The position numbers and the translations under genes are program-made. A stretch of 32,793 nucleotides of DNA from Acidimicrobiia bacterium (lineage in GTDB: Bacteria > Actinomycetota > Acidimicrobiia > Spongiisociales > ZC4RG35). Position 1 is the stretch's first letter; each line of letters begins with the position of its first letter. The stretch is from NCBI GenBank assembly GCA_025922945.1, contig JAICGW010000018.1, positions 1-32,793 of the forward strand, in the 5' to 3' direction. The notes beneath the pieces are model-generated. The model was not told where the DNA came from, did no database searches, and worked only from the letters and a program-made list of their open reading frames with translations. Shown piece by piece: positions 1-7,700 of the stretch.

Positions 1-1
1 C

Positions 2-100
2 GCCTCCCATCAGGTACTGGATGCCATCGTCGATCTGGCGGGCAATCTGCGCCCGGTCCCGGTGTTGGCGGCCCTGTTCTCGTCTCTGGCCGGCGACTAA
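2..100 (+). CDS. C-terminal end of an unidentified protein (partial)
   Basis: An open frame enters from the left edge and ends at TAA 98-100, leaving the last 32 residues. The tail is hydrophobic and Leu/Val/Ala-rich (…LAGNLRPVPVLAALFSSLAGD). Codon third positions are mostly G or C, as in neighbouring genes. No motif is visible, so I cannot name the family. The frame is chosen because it is open from the edge and ends just before the tRNA gene. The downstream tRNA and hairpins suggest that transcription of this gene ends nearby. Confidence 0.5.
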   Translation, partial: ASHQVLDAIVDLAGNLRPVPVLAALFSSLAGD

Positions 101-134
101 AACGAGGGCGCCGGAATTAACCTCTGCGCTACCC

Positions 135-207
135 GCCGGGGTAGCTCAGTAGGTAGAGCAGGCGATTCGAACTCGCCAGGTCAGGGGTTCGACTCCCCTC
201 TCCGGCT
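135..207 (+). tRNA. tRNA with CGA anticodon on a short-variable-loop (class I) body
   Basis: A full cloverleaf can be drawn by eye. The acceptor stem is 135-141 with 200-206, with one G-T pair. The D arm is GCTC/GAGC with an AGTAGGTA loop. The anticodon stem GGCGA/TCGCC encloses the loop TTCGAAC. The variable loop has 5 nt, and the T arm AGGGG/CCCCT carries a TTCGACT loop. T33 and A37 are in the expected places, so the anticodon is CGA (168-170), which reads the serine codon UCG. Bacterial tRNA-Ser normally has a long variable arm, which is absent here, so the amino-acid identity is uncertain. The discriminator base is T and CCA is not encoded. It is either a divergent or reassigned tRNA, or a decayed copy that still folds. 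Confidence 0.75.
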
Positions 208-213
208 CTCCTT

Positions 214-318
214 CTGCGCGGATTTTTTGCGTGCTTGGCACGAAAAATACCGCGCAGTCGCGGCGAGCATCGGTTTCTGCGCGGATTTCTGGGTCTCTGG
301 CCCCAAAAATCCGCGCAG
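214..318. repeat. Two tandem hairpins with identical arms
   Basis: Two palindromic units lie 7 bp after the tRNA. Unit 1 (214-257) has arms CTGCGCGG/CCGCGCAG extended by a T-run/A-run pairing and an inner CGTGC/GCACG stem. Unit 2 (277-318) has arms CTGCGCGGATTT/AAATCCGCGCAG plus an inner TGGG/CCCA. Outer arms are the same in both units while loops differ, and unit starts are 63 bp apart. This resembles a REP/BIME-like element. The pair may also end tRNA transcription, although no T-run follows the stems. The upstream extension of the sigma-factor frame runs through these hairpins, which argues for the later sigma start at 353. Confidence 0.75.
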
Positions 319-352
319 AGGGAGTGTCGGTGCCTGCGATTACCGTTGGGGA

Positions 353-931
353 ATGGCGGATCAGGCGAACTTCGAGCGCGATGCCATGCCCTTAGCGCCT
401 CAGCTCTATGGGGCAGCGGTGCGGCTGACCCGCAATCCCGCCGACGCCGAGGATCTCGTCCAGGAAACCTTCCTCAAGGCGTACCGGGCCTATGCCACAT
501 TCGAAGAAGGAACCAATCTCAAGGCCTGGCTATACCGCATCCTCACCAACACCTTCATCAACAACTACCGCCGCGACACTCGACGACCCCAGGAAACAGA
601 TCTCGGTGAGCTCGAAGACCTGTATTTGTTTCGCCGGCTGGCACGGGAGACCTCACCCACCAGTTCGGGCTCGGCCGAGGATCAGCTTCTCGAGGGCCTT
701 GTCGAAGAGGACATCAAGCAGGCCATCGAGAGCTTGCCGGAGAACTTCCGGATGGTGGTTCTCCTCGCCGATCTGGAAGGATTCTCCTACAAGGAGATCG
801 CCGACATCCTCGACATTCCCATCGGTACCGTGATGTCTCGGCTCCATCGGGGAAGAAAGGCGCTTCAGGTGGCGTTGTGGGACTTTGCAACCAAGCGCGG
901 GTTGGTCGGCGAAGGAGACCGGCCCCGATGA
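353..931 (+). CDS. sigR: ECF sigma factor, SigR/SigH type (thiol-oxidative stress)
   Basis: This is a 192-residue group-4 sigma factor that would direct RNA polymerase to redox- or heat-stress promoters. Region 2 spans about residues 15-80, with the family hallmark [13 protein letters not shown] (28-40) and [18 protein letters not shown] (53-70). Region 4 spans about 122-175, with the helix-turn-helix [20 protein letters not shown]. Both blocks match my memory of Streptomyces SigR and mycobacterial SigH closely. The ATG at 353 is chosen because the frame upstream runs through the palindromes at 214-318 and has no plausible translation there. No strong ribosome-binding site is seen. It lies directly upstream of a zinc anti-sigma gene, the classical arrangement. 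A GGGAAT at 349-354 resembles a SigR -35 box but overlaps the start codon and has no matching -10, so I do not call autoregulation. Confidence 0.92.
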   Translation: MADQANFERDAMPLAPQLYGAAVRLTRNPADAEDLVQETFLKAYRAYATFEEGTNLKAWLYRILTNTFINNYRRDTRRPQETDLGELEDLYLFRRLARETSPTSSGSAEDQLLEGLVEEDIKQAIESLPENFRMVVLLADLEGFSYKEIADILDIPIGTVMSRLHRGRKALQVALWDFATKRGLVGEGDRPR

Positions 932-950
932 AGCAACCAGAGAGACAGCT

Positions 951-1178
951 TTGAGCACTTGCGACGATGCCCTCCACGAGGTCTACAGCTACCTCGATCA
1001 AGAAGTCAACTGGTACCGCTCCTTTCTGATTCGTCGCCATCTCAAGGGCTGCCCGCCCTGCGTTCAGGCCTACAAGTTCGAGCAGAGGCTGCGGATAGTC
1101 GTGAAAGAGCGTCTCCATGAAGAGGTTCCGCCCGAATTCATGGATCGCCTTCGCCAGGCGATCCAGAACGGTCCGTAG
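951..1178 (+). CDS. rsrA: Zinc anti-sigma factor, RsrA/RshA type
   Basis: This 75-residue protein is expected to bind the preceding sigma factor and release it when its zinc-thiolate centre is oxidised. From the TTG at 951, Cys4, His30, Cys34 and Cys37 form the ZAS pattern. The spacings of 26, 4 and 3 residues are those of the zinc ligands I recall for Streptomyces RsrA (Cys11, His37, Cys41, Cys44), which also supports this start. The sigma gene stops 19 bp upstream. A GAGAG stretch precedes the TTG as a weak ribosome-binding site. The frame could extend upstream to a TTG at 885, but that would overlap region 4 of the sigma gene for no gain. The family is sure; the start codon is likely but not proven. 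Confidence 0.88.
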   Translation: MSTCDDALHEVYSYLDQEVNWYRSFLIRRHLKGCPPCVQAYKFEQRLRIVVKERLHEEVPPEFMDRLRQAIQNGP

Positions 1179-1211
1179 CGTTTCCAACCCCTGATTAGGC
1201 TCACCTCTCGG

Positions 1212-1568
1212 ATGGGATCTCGGCGCTTATTGGCGTTCCTCTTTGTTTCTTGCCTGGTCCTTGGTCTGAGCATTCCCCTGGGAGCAACGACCACCACCGG
1301 GACCGGGACCGCAACCACCGTCGCTGAAGGTGCGGCCACCACTGTGGCCGAAGGTGCCGCGACCACCGCCGGTGAGGCAGAGCCAGCGGCCGAGCCGATC
1401 GTCCCCGCGGTCTCAGTGGAGGTAACCGAGCCTCCCGAAACCCAACCCGACTGGACCTATCGATTCTTCATCCCGACGCTCTTGGTGCTGGCAGCCTTGG
1501 TCGTGATCGCCACGGTCATCCAGTACTTCACCCGTGTGGTCCGCAAGCGCTATCGCGTCATCCGGTGA
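1212..1568 (+). CDS. Small exported or membrane protein with Thr/Ala-rich repeats
   Basis: A 118-residue protein with no family I recognise. It starts with MGSRR and a hydrophobic stretch (about 5-26), which is a signal peptide or signal anchor. A low-complexity Thr/Ala/Glu segment follows, built from three 8-residue units of the ATTVAEGA type (34-57). After an acidic, Pro-rich spacer there is a clear transmembrane helix (about 81-104, FIPTLLVLAALVVIATVIQYF) and a very basic tail (RVVRKRYRVIR). The likely topology is a disordered extracytoplasmic linker with a short cytoplasmic tail. Its stop TGA overlaps the GTG of the next gene, which suggests translational coupling with the metalloprotease-like protein. 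Confidence 0.75.
   Translation: MGSRRLLAFLFVSCLVLGLSIPLGATTTTGTGTATTVAEGAATTVAEGAATTAGEAEPAAEPIVPAVSVEVTEPPETQPDWTYRFFIPTLLVLAALVVIATVIQYFTRVVRKRYRVIR
1311..1382 (+). repeat. Three 24-bp imperfect tandem repeats inside the small membrane-protein gene
   Basis: Units at 1311-1334, 1335-1358 and 1359-1382 encode ATTVAEGA, ATTVAEGA and a diverged ATTAGEAE. The period is in frame, so copy number can change without a frameshift. The units have drifted at third positions, so the array is not a recent expansion. Confidence 0.75.
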
Positions 1569-2602
1569 CCGATACCCGATGGCCGCTGGCAGTGCCAGTG
1601 GCGACCAGGATCGCCGGGACCTATCCACTCGCCGACACCTACCACCTCGCTCATATGAAGGCCCAGGTGCCGGGCTTCTTCTCCGAGGCCGCGGCCTTGG
1701 TCGAAAAGGAGACCGGCCTCACCACTCCGGGTGCTCCGGAAGTGAGAGTCGTTTCGCGGGGCGAGTGGGCGGAGCGAAACCTGGCAACCTTCGCCCGGAT
1801 GCTGGCGCCGCTGGAGGAAAAGATTGCCTCGCGGCTCGAGGAAGCCGGCCGCAGCAGCCCGGCGTTCGCCCGCAGGGTTATCGCCATCGAGACCGGGGCT
1901 CTGTTGGGCCTGCTGGCCAAGCGGGTGCTGGGCCAATACGAACTGGTTTTGCCCGAGGATGAATCAGGAGACGTGGTCGCGCTAGTCGGCGCCAACATCC
2001 TCGCCCTCGAACGGCAGCATCAGTTCCGCCCCTTTGAGTTCCGGATGTGGATCGTGCTCCACGAGGCCACCCATCGGGCCCAATTTCTCGGAGTGCCATG
2101 GCTCCGGGACTACTTCCTCTCGCTGATCGACCAGCTGGTGGCGAACGCCGGGCCCACGCCGGGCCGGCTATCGAGATTGGTAGCCGAGGTCATCGAGGCC
2201 GGCCGCAACAACCGACCGCTCATCGATGACTCAGGTTTGCTCGGTCTCTTTGCCACTCCCGAGCAAAAGTCGGTCATCGATCGCGTGCAGGCGTTGATGT
2301 CTTTGCTCGAAGGTCACGGCCACGTGGTGATGGATCGAATCGGGGCTCGACTGCTTCCCAGTCAAGATCGCATGTCAGCGATTCTTAAGGCGCGCCGTCG
2401 CGACCCGCGGACAGCGGCGTTGTTCCGACTCCTCGGCATGGAGATGAAGATGAAGCAGTACGAGTTGGGAGAGGCCTTCATCGTCGAGGTCGAGAAGGAG
2501 GCCGGTTGGCCAGCACTCGACCGGGCCTGGGCGGGACCCGAATCACTTCCCACCCTCCCCGAGATCTACAGCCCGGGCGAATGGCTGCGACGCGTCGCCT
2601 AG
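1565..2602 (+). CDS. Zinc metalloprotease-like protein (DUF2342/zincin_2 family)
   Basis: A 345-residue protein of the actinobacterial family annotated as zincin_2 or 'coenzyme F420 biosynthesis-associated'. The visible zinc site is HEATH at residues 166-170 (HExxH) in the context WIVLHEATHRAQF. N-terminal family features are the VSRGEWAERNLATF block and a mid-region LALERQHQFRP. The gene sits directly before tilS, as its homologue does in Mycobacterium (Rv3626c before Rv3625c). GTG at 1565 overlaps the previous stop as GTGA, and its 3' end overlaps tilS by 22 nt, so the genes are probably co-translated. The substrate is unknown, and the F420 link in the family name is a genome-association label, not a demonstrated function. 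Confidence 0.87.
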   Translation: MTDTRWPLAVPVATRIAGTYPLADTYHLAHMKAQVPGFFSEAAALVEKETGLTTPGAPEVRVVSRGEWAERNLATFARMLAPLEEKIASRLEEAGRSSPAFARRVIAIETGALLGLLAKRVLGQYELVLPEDESGDVVALVGANILALERQHQFRPFEFRMWIVLHEATHRAQFLGVPWLRDYFLSLIDQLVANAGPTPGRLSRLVAEVIEAGRNNRPLIDDSGLLGLFATPEQKSVIDRVQALMSLLEGHGHVVMDRIGARLLPSQDRMSAILKARRRDPRTAALFRLLGMEMKMKQYELGEAFIVEVEKEAGWPALDRAWAGPESLPTLPEIYSPGEWLRRVA

Positions 2603-3516
2603 AAGAGCTACGCAAACAAATCGAGGCGCGGACCAGCCTGCCTTCGGGCTCGCTGCTGGTGGCACTCTCGGGCGGGGCCGACTCGGCCGCCTTGGCGGCG
2701 CTGGTGGCGGATCGGCCATCGACCCGGGCGATGCACGTCCATCACGGCCTAACGACCTCGGACCGGATGGAGCAAGCCGCCCGAGCGATCGCCGACCGCC
2801 TCAATCTGCCCCTGGTAGTCGAGAGAATGAAAGTGGAGCCCTTTCGTGAGGAAACCGCCCGCCGCGAGCGCTATCGACTGCTCGAGTCGGCCTTGACCGA
2901 AAACGGGTGGCTGCTGACCGCCCACACCCGTGACGATCAGGCCGAAACCGTTCTCGCCAACCTGATGCGGGGAGCGGGCAGCGGGGGTTTGGCCGGGATT
3001 CCGGCCCGGCGAGGACGCATCGTGCGTCCATTTCTGGAGGTGAGCCGTTCGGAGACCCGTGAGTTCGCCACCCTGGCGGAGCTGGCATGGTTTGACGATC
3101 CCCAAAACGACGACCTTTCGTATCAGCGCAATCGGATTCGACACTGGCTCCTTCCCACTCTCGAGGCCGAATTCAATCCGGGAATCCGCTCGGCCCTGGT
3201 GGCGACCGCCCAGGCGTTCGCGGCGGTCAGCTCGGAGGAACCGGCCGGGGAACATCGAGAGGGGGGCTGGAGGGTGTCGAACTCGATCCTCTGGGCGGCT
3301 GGGTTCGAGCGTGCCGCCGCCATCCTGCGAGCCTCCCTCCGCCAGCTCTACCAGCGATATGGACCCGATCGGGGGGAGTTGACCAGAATCTGGGAGGTGG
3401 TGACGGGGAGCGCAACCGCCACGGAGTTAAGCGGTGGGCTCCGGGTTTATCGGGAGGGGCCGTGGCTCATCTGCGCTCGCTCAGACGGCGGCGGCCCACC
3501 CGATTCGCGGCGCTAG
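2581..3516 (+). CDS. tilS: tRNA(Ile)-lysidine synthase
   Basis: TilS ligates lysine to C34 of the tRNA-Ile that has anticodon CAU, using ATP, so that it reads AUA. The 311-residue product has the PP-loop SGGADS (30-35), followed by HVHHG, the AHTRDDQAETVL block and the RNRIRH motif, all typical of the N-terminal adenylation domain. The C-terminal part is short and Arg-rich, as in the shorter actinobacterial enzymes. The ATG at 2581 is chosen over upstream in-frame starts because those lie deep inside the metalloprotease gene and add residues with no homology to TilS. It is followed by hpt after 9 bp, the usual tilS-hpt pair. Confidence 0.93.
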   Translation: MAATRRLEELRKQIEARTSLPSGSLLVALSGGADSAALAALVADRPSTRAMHVHHGLTTSDRMEQAARAIADRLNLPLVVERMKVEPFREETARRERYRLLESALTENGWLLTAHTRDDQAETVLANLMRGAGSGGLAGIPARRGRIVRPFLEVSRSETREFATLAELAWFDDPQNDDLSYQRNRIRHWLLPTLEAEFNPGIRSALVATAQAFAAVSSEEPAGEHREGGWRVSNSILWAAGFERAAAILRASLRQLYQRYGPDRGELTRIWEVVTGSATATELSGGLRVYREGPWLICARSDGGGPPDSRR

Positions 3517-3525
3517 GTTTCGAAT

Positions 3526-4050
3526 GTGGAGGCGAACATTCGCAACCTGATCTCGGCGGAGGAGATCTCGGCCGCGCTGGAGAAGATGGGCAAAGAGATC
3601 AGCGACGACTACCGCGGGCGCGACCTCTTGATGGTCGGGGTTCTCAAAGGTGCCTTCATCGTGATGGCCGATCTCGCCCGGCACATATCGGTTCCGGTCG
3701 CTTTCGATTTCATGGCGGTCTCGTCCTACGGAGCATCGACGCAGACCTCTGGAGTGGTGCGAATCCTCAAAGACCTCGATAACGAAATCGCCGGTAAGGA
3801 CGTTCTCATCGTCGAGGACATCATCGACTCCGGACTAACCCTGAGCTATCTCCTCAAGTCGCTCCAAGTGCGGCGCCCGGCCTCGCTCGAAGTAGCGGCT
3901 CTGCTGTTGAAGGAGGGAATCCAGCGGATCCCCCTCGACGTGAAGTACGTCGGTTTTCGGATCGGCCCCGAGTTCGTGGTTGGCTATGGCCTTGACTACG
4001 CCGGCCTCTACCGCAACCTGCCCTACGTCGGGGTGATGGAAGAGACGTGA
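3526..4050 (+). CDS. hpt: Hypoxanthine phosphoribosyltransferase
   Basis: This is a purine salvage enzyme that makes IMP (and usually GMP) from hypoxanthine (guanine) and PRPP in the cytosol. At 174 residues it has normal length. The PRPP-binding loop is VEDIIDSGLTL (about 96-106). Other family blocks are VGVLKGAFIVMADL near the N terminus, the FMAVSSYG segment over the flexible loop, and FRIGPEFVVGYGLDY near the C terminus. The start is GTG at 3526; an ATG two bases earlier is out of frame. It lies 9 bp after tilS and before ftsH, as in many bacteria. The spacer to ftsH holds a long dyad. Confidence 0.94.
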   Translation: MEANIRNLISAEEISAALEKMGKEISDDYRGRDLLMVGVLKGAFIVMADLARHISVPVAFDFMAVSSYGASTQTSGVVRILKDLDNEIAGKDVLIVEDIIDSGLTLSYLLKSLQVRRPASLEVAALLLKEGIQRIPLDVKYVGFRIGPEFVVGYGLDYAGLYRNLPYVGVMEET

Positions 4051-4055
4051 GACGT

Positions 4056-4124
4056 CAGACATCAGACATGAGCCTTCAGACATCCGACTACAGGCCGAAT
4101 CTGACATCTGAAATCTGATGTCTG
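4056..4124. repeat. Large imperfect inverted repeat built from CAGACATC-like words (hpt-ftsH spacer)
   Basis: The 108-bp spacer between hpt and ftsH is dominated by a dyad. Arm CAGACATCAGA (4056-4066) pairs perfectly with TCTGATGTCTG (4114-4124). An inner arm TTCAGA (4075-4080) pairs with TCTGAA (4107-4112), and partial pairing continues inward. The word CAGACATC or its complement recurs several times, so the element looks like a degenerate short-repeat hairpin. No T-run follows, so it is not a standard terminator. It may shape mRNA processing or decouple hpt from ftsH expression, but this is inference. Confidence 0.7.
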
Positions 4125-4158
4125 TTATCTGAGATGTGGACGTAGCATCTAGGAACCC

Positions 4159-6153
4159 GTGAATCGCTCCCTTCGCACCTTGGCCATCTATGCCATTGCC
4201 ATCATGGCCCTTGCGCTATTGGCCCAGCGTTGGTTCGACCAGTGGGGCCAGCCCCAGCAAGTAACCCTCACCAAGTTCCTCGACGACGTCAACCGGGAAC
4301 AGATCATTGCGGTTGAGGTCCTTACCCGGTCCAATCAGGTCCAGGGTCGCGTCGAAGGCTCGCCGCTTCCCGCCGATCGCTACGACGTCATTGCCGACTA
4401 CCCCGACGGCTGGGAAGGGGAGCTCACCGAGCTACTCAAGAACGGCGGGGTCTTCTTCCAGGTCAATAACCAACCCGATGGTCTGTGGGCGATCCTCATC
4501 AGCCTGCTGCCCTGGGTGTTCCTCCTCGGCTTCATGATCTTCATCTTCATGCAGATGCAGGGGAGCGGGAACCGTGTGATGCAGTTCGGCAAGGCGAGAG
4601 CCCGCATGTTCTCCAAAGAGCAGCCGCGGGTGACCTTCGGAGACGTCGCCGGCCTGTCGGAAGCGATCGAGGAGCTGCAGGAGATAAAGGACTTCCTCCA
4701 GAATCCCGACAAGTACCGGTCCTTGGGCGCCAAGATCCCCAAGGGGGTGCTGCTCTTCGGTCCTCCCGGAACCGGTAAGACCCTCCTCGCCCGGGCGGTG
4801 GCCGGGGAAGCGGGCGTTCCCTTCCTCTCCATCTCGGGATCGGACTTCGTCGAGATGTTTGTGGGCGTCGGCGCCTCACGGGTGCGCGACCTCTTCGAGC
4901 AGGCCAAGAGCCACGCTCCCGCCATTGTTTTCATCGATGAGATCGACGCCGTCGGCCGCCACCGCGGAGCGGGCCTGGGTGGGGGACACGATGAGCGCGA
5001 GCAGACCCTCAACCAGTTGCTGGTCGAGCTGGATGGCTTCGACACCAACAATGGCGTCATCGTCGTCGCCGCGACCAACCGCCCCGACATCCTCGACCCC
5101 GCCCTGCTGCGACCGGGTCGATTCGATCGCCAGGTGGTGATCGATGCTCCCGACATCGTCGGACGCGAGGCGATCCTCCAAGTTCACGCCAAGGGCAAGC
5201 CCCTCGGCACCGACGTCAGTCTCGAGGTGATGGCTCGTCGCACTCCCGGATTCACAGGAGCGGACCTCGCCAACCTGATCAACGAGGCGGCCCTCCTCAC
5301 GGCTCGGCGCCGCAAGAGCACGATCTCGATGCTGGAGATGGAAGAGGCGATCGATCGGGTCATCGCCGGTCCCGAGCGCAAGACCAAGGTGATGACCGAC
5401 GACGAGAAGCGACTCATCGCCTATCACGAGACCGGTCATGCTCTAGTCGGCTGGGCGTTGCCGATGGCCGATCCGGTCCACAAGATCACGATCGTGGCCA
5501 GAGGCCGTTCCCTCGGCCACACCCTGGCCCTGCCGACCCACGACAAATATCTCACCCGGCGGTCAGAACTGGTCGATCAGCTCGCGATGTTGCTCGGCGG
5601 TCGCACTGCCGAGGAGCTGATTTACGCCGATCCGACCACCGGCGCCGCCAACGACATCGAGAAGGCCACCCAGATCGCGCGGCGGATGGTGATGGAGTTC
5701 GGGATGAGCGACAAACTCGGTCCCATGCAGTACGGCCGGCCTGGGGGCGAGGTGTTCCTCGGTCGCGATTACGTGCGGCAGCAGGACTATTCGGACGAGG
5801 TCGCCGCCTTCATCGACGAGGAAGTCCGGCAGATGATCAACGCCGCCCACTCCGAGGCACTACTCATTCTCGAGTCCCACACCGACGCCATGGAGCGGAT
5901 GGTGGGGATCTTGCTCGCCAAGGAGACAGTGGGACCAGAAGAAGTGGCCGAGATCTTCTCCGATGTGCCCAAGTGGGAGCACGACCCCGAGGGCGGGCTC
6001 CGCATTCGCAAGCCCGAAGGCGGGACGGGAACGAAGAAGCCGGACCTCGCGGCCGCCGCCTCCCAGGAGACGCCGACCCCCTCGGAGCCGGCAGGACGCA
6101 AGCCGCGGGTACTGCTGCCGCGGATGAAGCCGGCCGACGCCCCCGGTTCCTAG
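4159..6153 (+). CDS. ftsH: ATP-dependent zinc metalloprotease FtsH
   Basis: A membrane-anchored AAA+ protease that extracts and degrades membrane and short-lived cytosolic proteins as a hexamer. The 664-residue product has two transmembrane helices (about 5-24 and 109-131) flanking a short extracytoplasmic domain. Walker A GPPGTGKT begins near residue 200 and Walker B IVFIDEID near 256. The second region of homology contains the [20 protein letters not shown] block. The zinc site is HETGH at 423-427. The C-terminal tail (after about 620) is Pro/Lys/Thr-rich and probably disordered, as in other actinobacterial FtsH. The start is GTG at 4159 with AGGAA just upstream. It precedes folE by 6 bp, a conserved actinobacterial arrangement. 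Confidence 0.96.
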   Translation: MNRSLRTLAIYAIAIMALALLAQRWFDQWGQPQQVTLTKFLDDVNREQIIAVEVLTRSNQVQGRVEGSPLPADRYDVIADYPDGWEGELTELLKNGGVFFQVNNQPDGLWAILISLLPWVFLLGFMIFIFMQMQGSGNRVMQFGKARARMFSKEQPRVTFGDVAGLSEAIEELQEIKDFLQNPDKYRSLGAKIPKGVLLFGPPGTGKTLLARAVAGEAGVPFLSISGSDFVEMFVGVGASRVRDLFEQAKSHAPAIVFIDEIDAVGRHRGAGLGGGHDEREQTLNQLLVELDGFDTNNGVIVVAATNRPDILDPALLRPGRFDRQVVIDAPDIVGREAILQVHAKGKPLGTDVSLEVMARRTPGFTGADLANLINEAALLTARRRKSTISMLEMEEAIDRVIAGPERKTKVMTDDEKRLIAYHETGHALVGWALPMADPVHKITIVARGRSLGHTLALPTHDKYLTRRSELVDQLAMLLGGRTAEELIYADPTTGAANDIEKATQIARRMVMEFGMSDKLGPMQYGRPGGEVFLGRDYVRQQDYSDEVAAFIDEEVRQMINAAHSEALLILESHTDAMERMVGILLAKETVGPEEVAEIFSDVPKWEHDPEGGLRIRKPEGGTGTKKPDLAAAASQETPTPSEPAGRKPRVLLPRMKPADAPGS

Positions 6154-6159
6154 CCCAGC

Positions 6160-6759
6160 ATGGGCGATCGCCAACAGCCCGCCCCCTCCGGGGCTATCGA
6201 CACCGACGCCATCGAAGCTGCGGTCCACCAAATTCTGATCGCCATCGGCGAGGATCCCACTCGTGAAGGATTAGTGGGAACGCCCGAGCGCGTGGGGCGG
6301 ATGTTCGCCGAGATCTTCGAGGGCATCCATCGCGATCCGGCCGATGAGATCGATGCCTTCTTCGGCGACGAGCACTATCAGGAGATCGTGATGGTGCGCG
6401 ACATTCCGTTTCAAACCTTTTGCGAGCATCACATGCTGCCCTTCCTCGGCAGAGCCCATGTCGCCTATATCCCCAAGGGGCGAGTGACGGGCCTCTCCAA
6501 GCTCGCTCGTTTGCTCGAGGGCTACTGCCGTCGGCTCCAGATGCAAGAGCGCCTGACCTCCCAAGTGGCCGACGCCCTGATGGACCGTCTCGACGCGATG
6601 GGGGTCCTGGTGGTGTTGGAAGCCGAGCATTTGTGCATGACCATGCGAGGGGTGAAGAAGCCGGGAAGCGTCACGGTCACCTCGGCTGTGCGGGGCACCA
6701 TGGCGAATAACCCGGCGACGCGAGCGGAGGCGCTGGCCCTCATCGATCGCGGGCGATGA
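6160..6759 (+). CDS. folE: GTP cyclohydrolase I
   Basis: First step of folate synthesis: GTP to 7,8-dihydroneopterin triphosphate plus formate. The 199-residue product carries the zinc ligands Cys88 and His91 in FCEHHMLPF and Cys159 in [12 protein letters not shown]. The substrate-binding [12 protein letters not shown]-type segment is present as [13 protein letters not shown]. The N terminus up to about residue 16 is polar and variable. Start ATG 6160 lies 6 bp after ftsH. Its stop overlaps the folP start (ATGA). It is clearly type IA, not the zinc-independent FolE2. Confidence 0.96.
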   Translation: MGDRQQPAPSGAIDTDAIEAAVHQILIAIGEDPTREGLVGTPERVGRMFAEIFEGIHRDPADEIDAFFGDEHYQEIVMVRDIPFQTFCEHHMLPFLGRAHVAYIPKGRVTGLSKLARLLEGYCRRLQMQERLTSQVADALMDRLDAMGVLVVLEAEHLCMTMRGVKKPGSVTVTSAVRGTMANNPATRAEALALIDRGR

Positions 6760-7619
6760 CCCGACGGTGGGGGATCGCCCGGGGAGAGCTTTCCCTGGAG
6801 GCGCCTCTCCTGATGGGAATCGTCAACGTCACCCCGGATTCGTTCTCAGACGGTGGGCTTCTCCCCACAGCCGAGTCGGCGATTGCTCATGGAAGGCGGT
6901 TGGTGGCCGACGGTGCGGCCCTGCTTGACATTGGCGGTGAATCGACGCGCCCTCGAGCCCAACCAGTCGCTTTGGACGTGGAGTTGGAGCGGGTCTTGCC
7001 CGTGGTGGCCGGGCTCAGCGCCTCCGGCGCGGTGGTCTCGATCGACACCACGAAATCGGATGTGGCCCGGGCAGCCCTCGAAGCCGGTGCCGTGATCATC
7101 AACGACATCAGCGGCGGGTCTGATCCGGATCTGTTGGAAGCCGCGGCCCGGTTCGACGCAGGGATGGTGTTGATGCACATGCGGGGTACTCCCCAGACCA
7201 TGCAAGACGATCCGACCTACGCCGACGTCGTCACCGAAGTCGGAGATTTCCTGGCCGAACGCACCCGTCTGGCGATGCAGGCAGGCATTTCGCCTGACCG
7301 CATCTGCGTCGACCCCGGGATTGGATTTGGGAAGCGCCAGGAGCACAACCTCGCCCTGCTCGCCGGTCTCCCTCGATTGCGGAGGTTGGGGTTTCCGATC
7401 ATGGTCGGCATCTCGCGCAAGGCGTTCCTCGGACGCATCACCGGCGAGAAGGATCCGTTGCGTCGGGATGTTGCCACCGCTGCCGGTGTCGCGACCCTCT
7501 GGGACCGGGGAGTCGATATTTTTCGCGTTCACAATGTGACCGCTTGTCGAGAAGCGCTCTTGGTGGCCATGGCTATCGTGCCGCCTGTCGACGACGGTGA
7601 CGAATCAACACGGGACTAG
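6756..7619 (+). CDS. folP: Dihydropteroate synthase
   Basis: It condenses 4-aminobenzoate with dihydropterin pyrophosphate to dihydropteroate and is the sulfonamide target. The 287-residue TIM-barrel protein shows [15 protein letters not shown] (20-34), [39 protein letters not shown] and GISRKAFLG in the right order, so both substrate-binding loops look intact. Start ATG 6756 overlaps the folE stop. The last codons and the stop lie inside the first copy of a 43-bp duplicated sequence (7596-7638), so the extreme C terminus ([10 protein letters not shown]-like) may have been shaped by that duplication. Confidence 0.95.
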   Translation: MTRRWGIARGELSLEAPLLMGIVNVTPDSFSDGGLLPTAESAIAHGRRLVADGAALLDIGGESTRPRAQPVALDVELERVLPVVAGLSASGAVVSIDTTKSDVARAALEAGAVIINDISGGSDPDLLEAAARFDAGMVLMHMRGTPQTMQDDPTYADVVTEVGDFLAERTRLAMQAGISPDRICVDPGIGFGKRQEHNLALLAGLPRLRRLGFPIMVGISRKAFLGRITGEKDPLRRDVATAAGVATLWDRGVDIFRVHNVTACREALLVAMAIVPPVDDGDESTRD

Positions 7620-7700
7620 AGCACGTCGGGTTCACATGAGCTGGCCGCGCGAGAAAGGGTGACGAATCAACACCGGTTTAAAGCCCCGCGGGTTCATGTG
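7596..7700. repeat. Duplicated 43-bp sequence spanning the folP stop and the next start
   Basis: Copy 1 (7596-7638) and copy 2 (7658-7700) share GGTGACGAATCAACAC exactly. They stay similar through AGAGCACGTCGGGTTCACATG versus AAAGCCCCGCGGGTTCATGTG. Copy starts are 62 bp apart. Copy 1 contains the folP stop TAG (7617-7619), and copy 2 contains the ATG (7696) of the following gene. CACATGA (7633-7639) can also pair with TCATGTG (7694-7700), which would close a hairpin just before the downstream start. Confidence 0.75.

Noticed and set aside
135-318. Integration site (att) at the tRNA
   Set aside because: No integrase and no second copy of the tRNA 3' end is seen; the following sequence is hairpins and a normal sigma factor gene.
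349-354. GGGAAT as a SigR autoregulatory -35 box
   Set aside because: It overlaps the chosen start codon and no GTT -10 occurs 16-17 bp downstream.
4398-5156. A 252-codon minus-strand frame within ftsH
   Set aside because: It is antisense to the conserved AAA+ core; its Ser/Arg/Pro-rich product reflects the codon bias of the ftsH strand.
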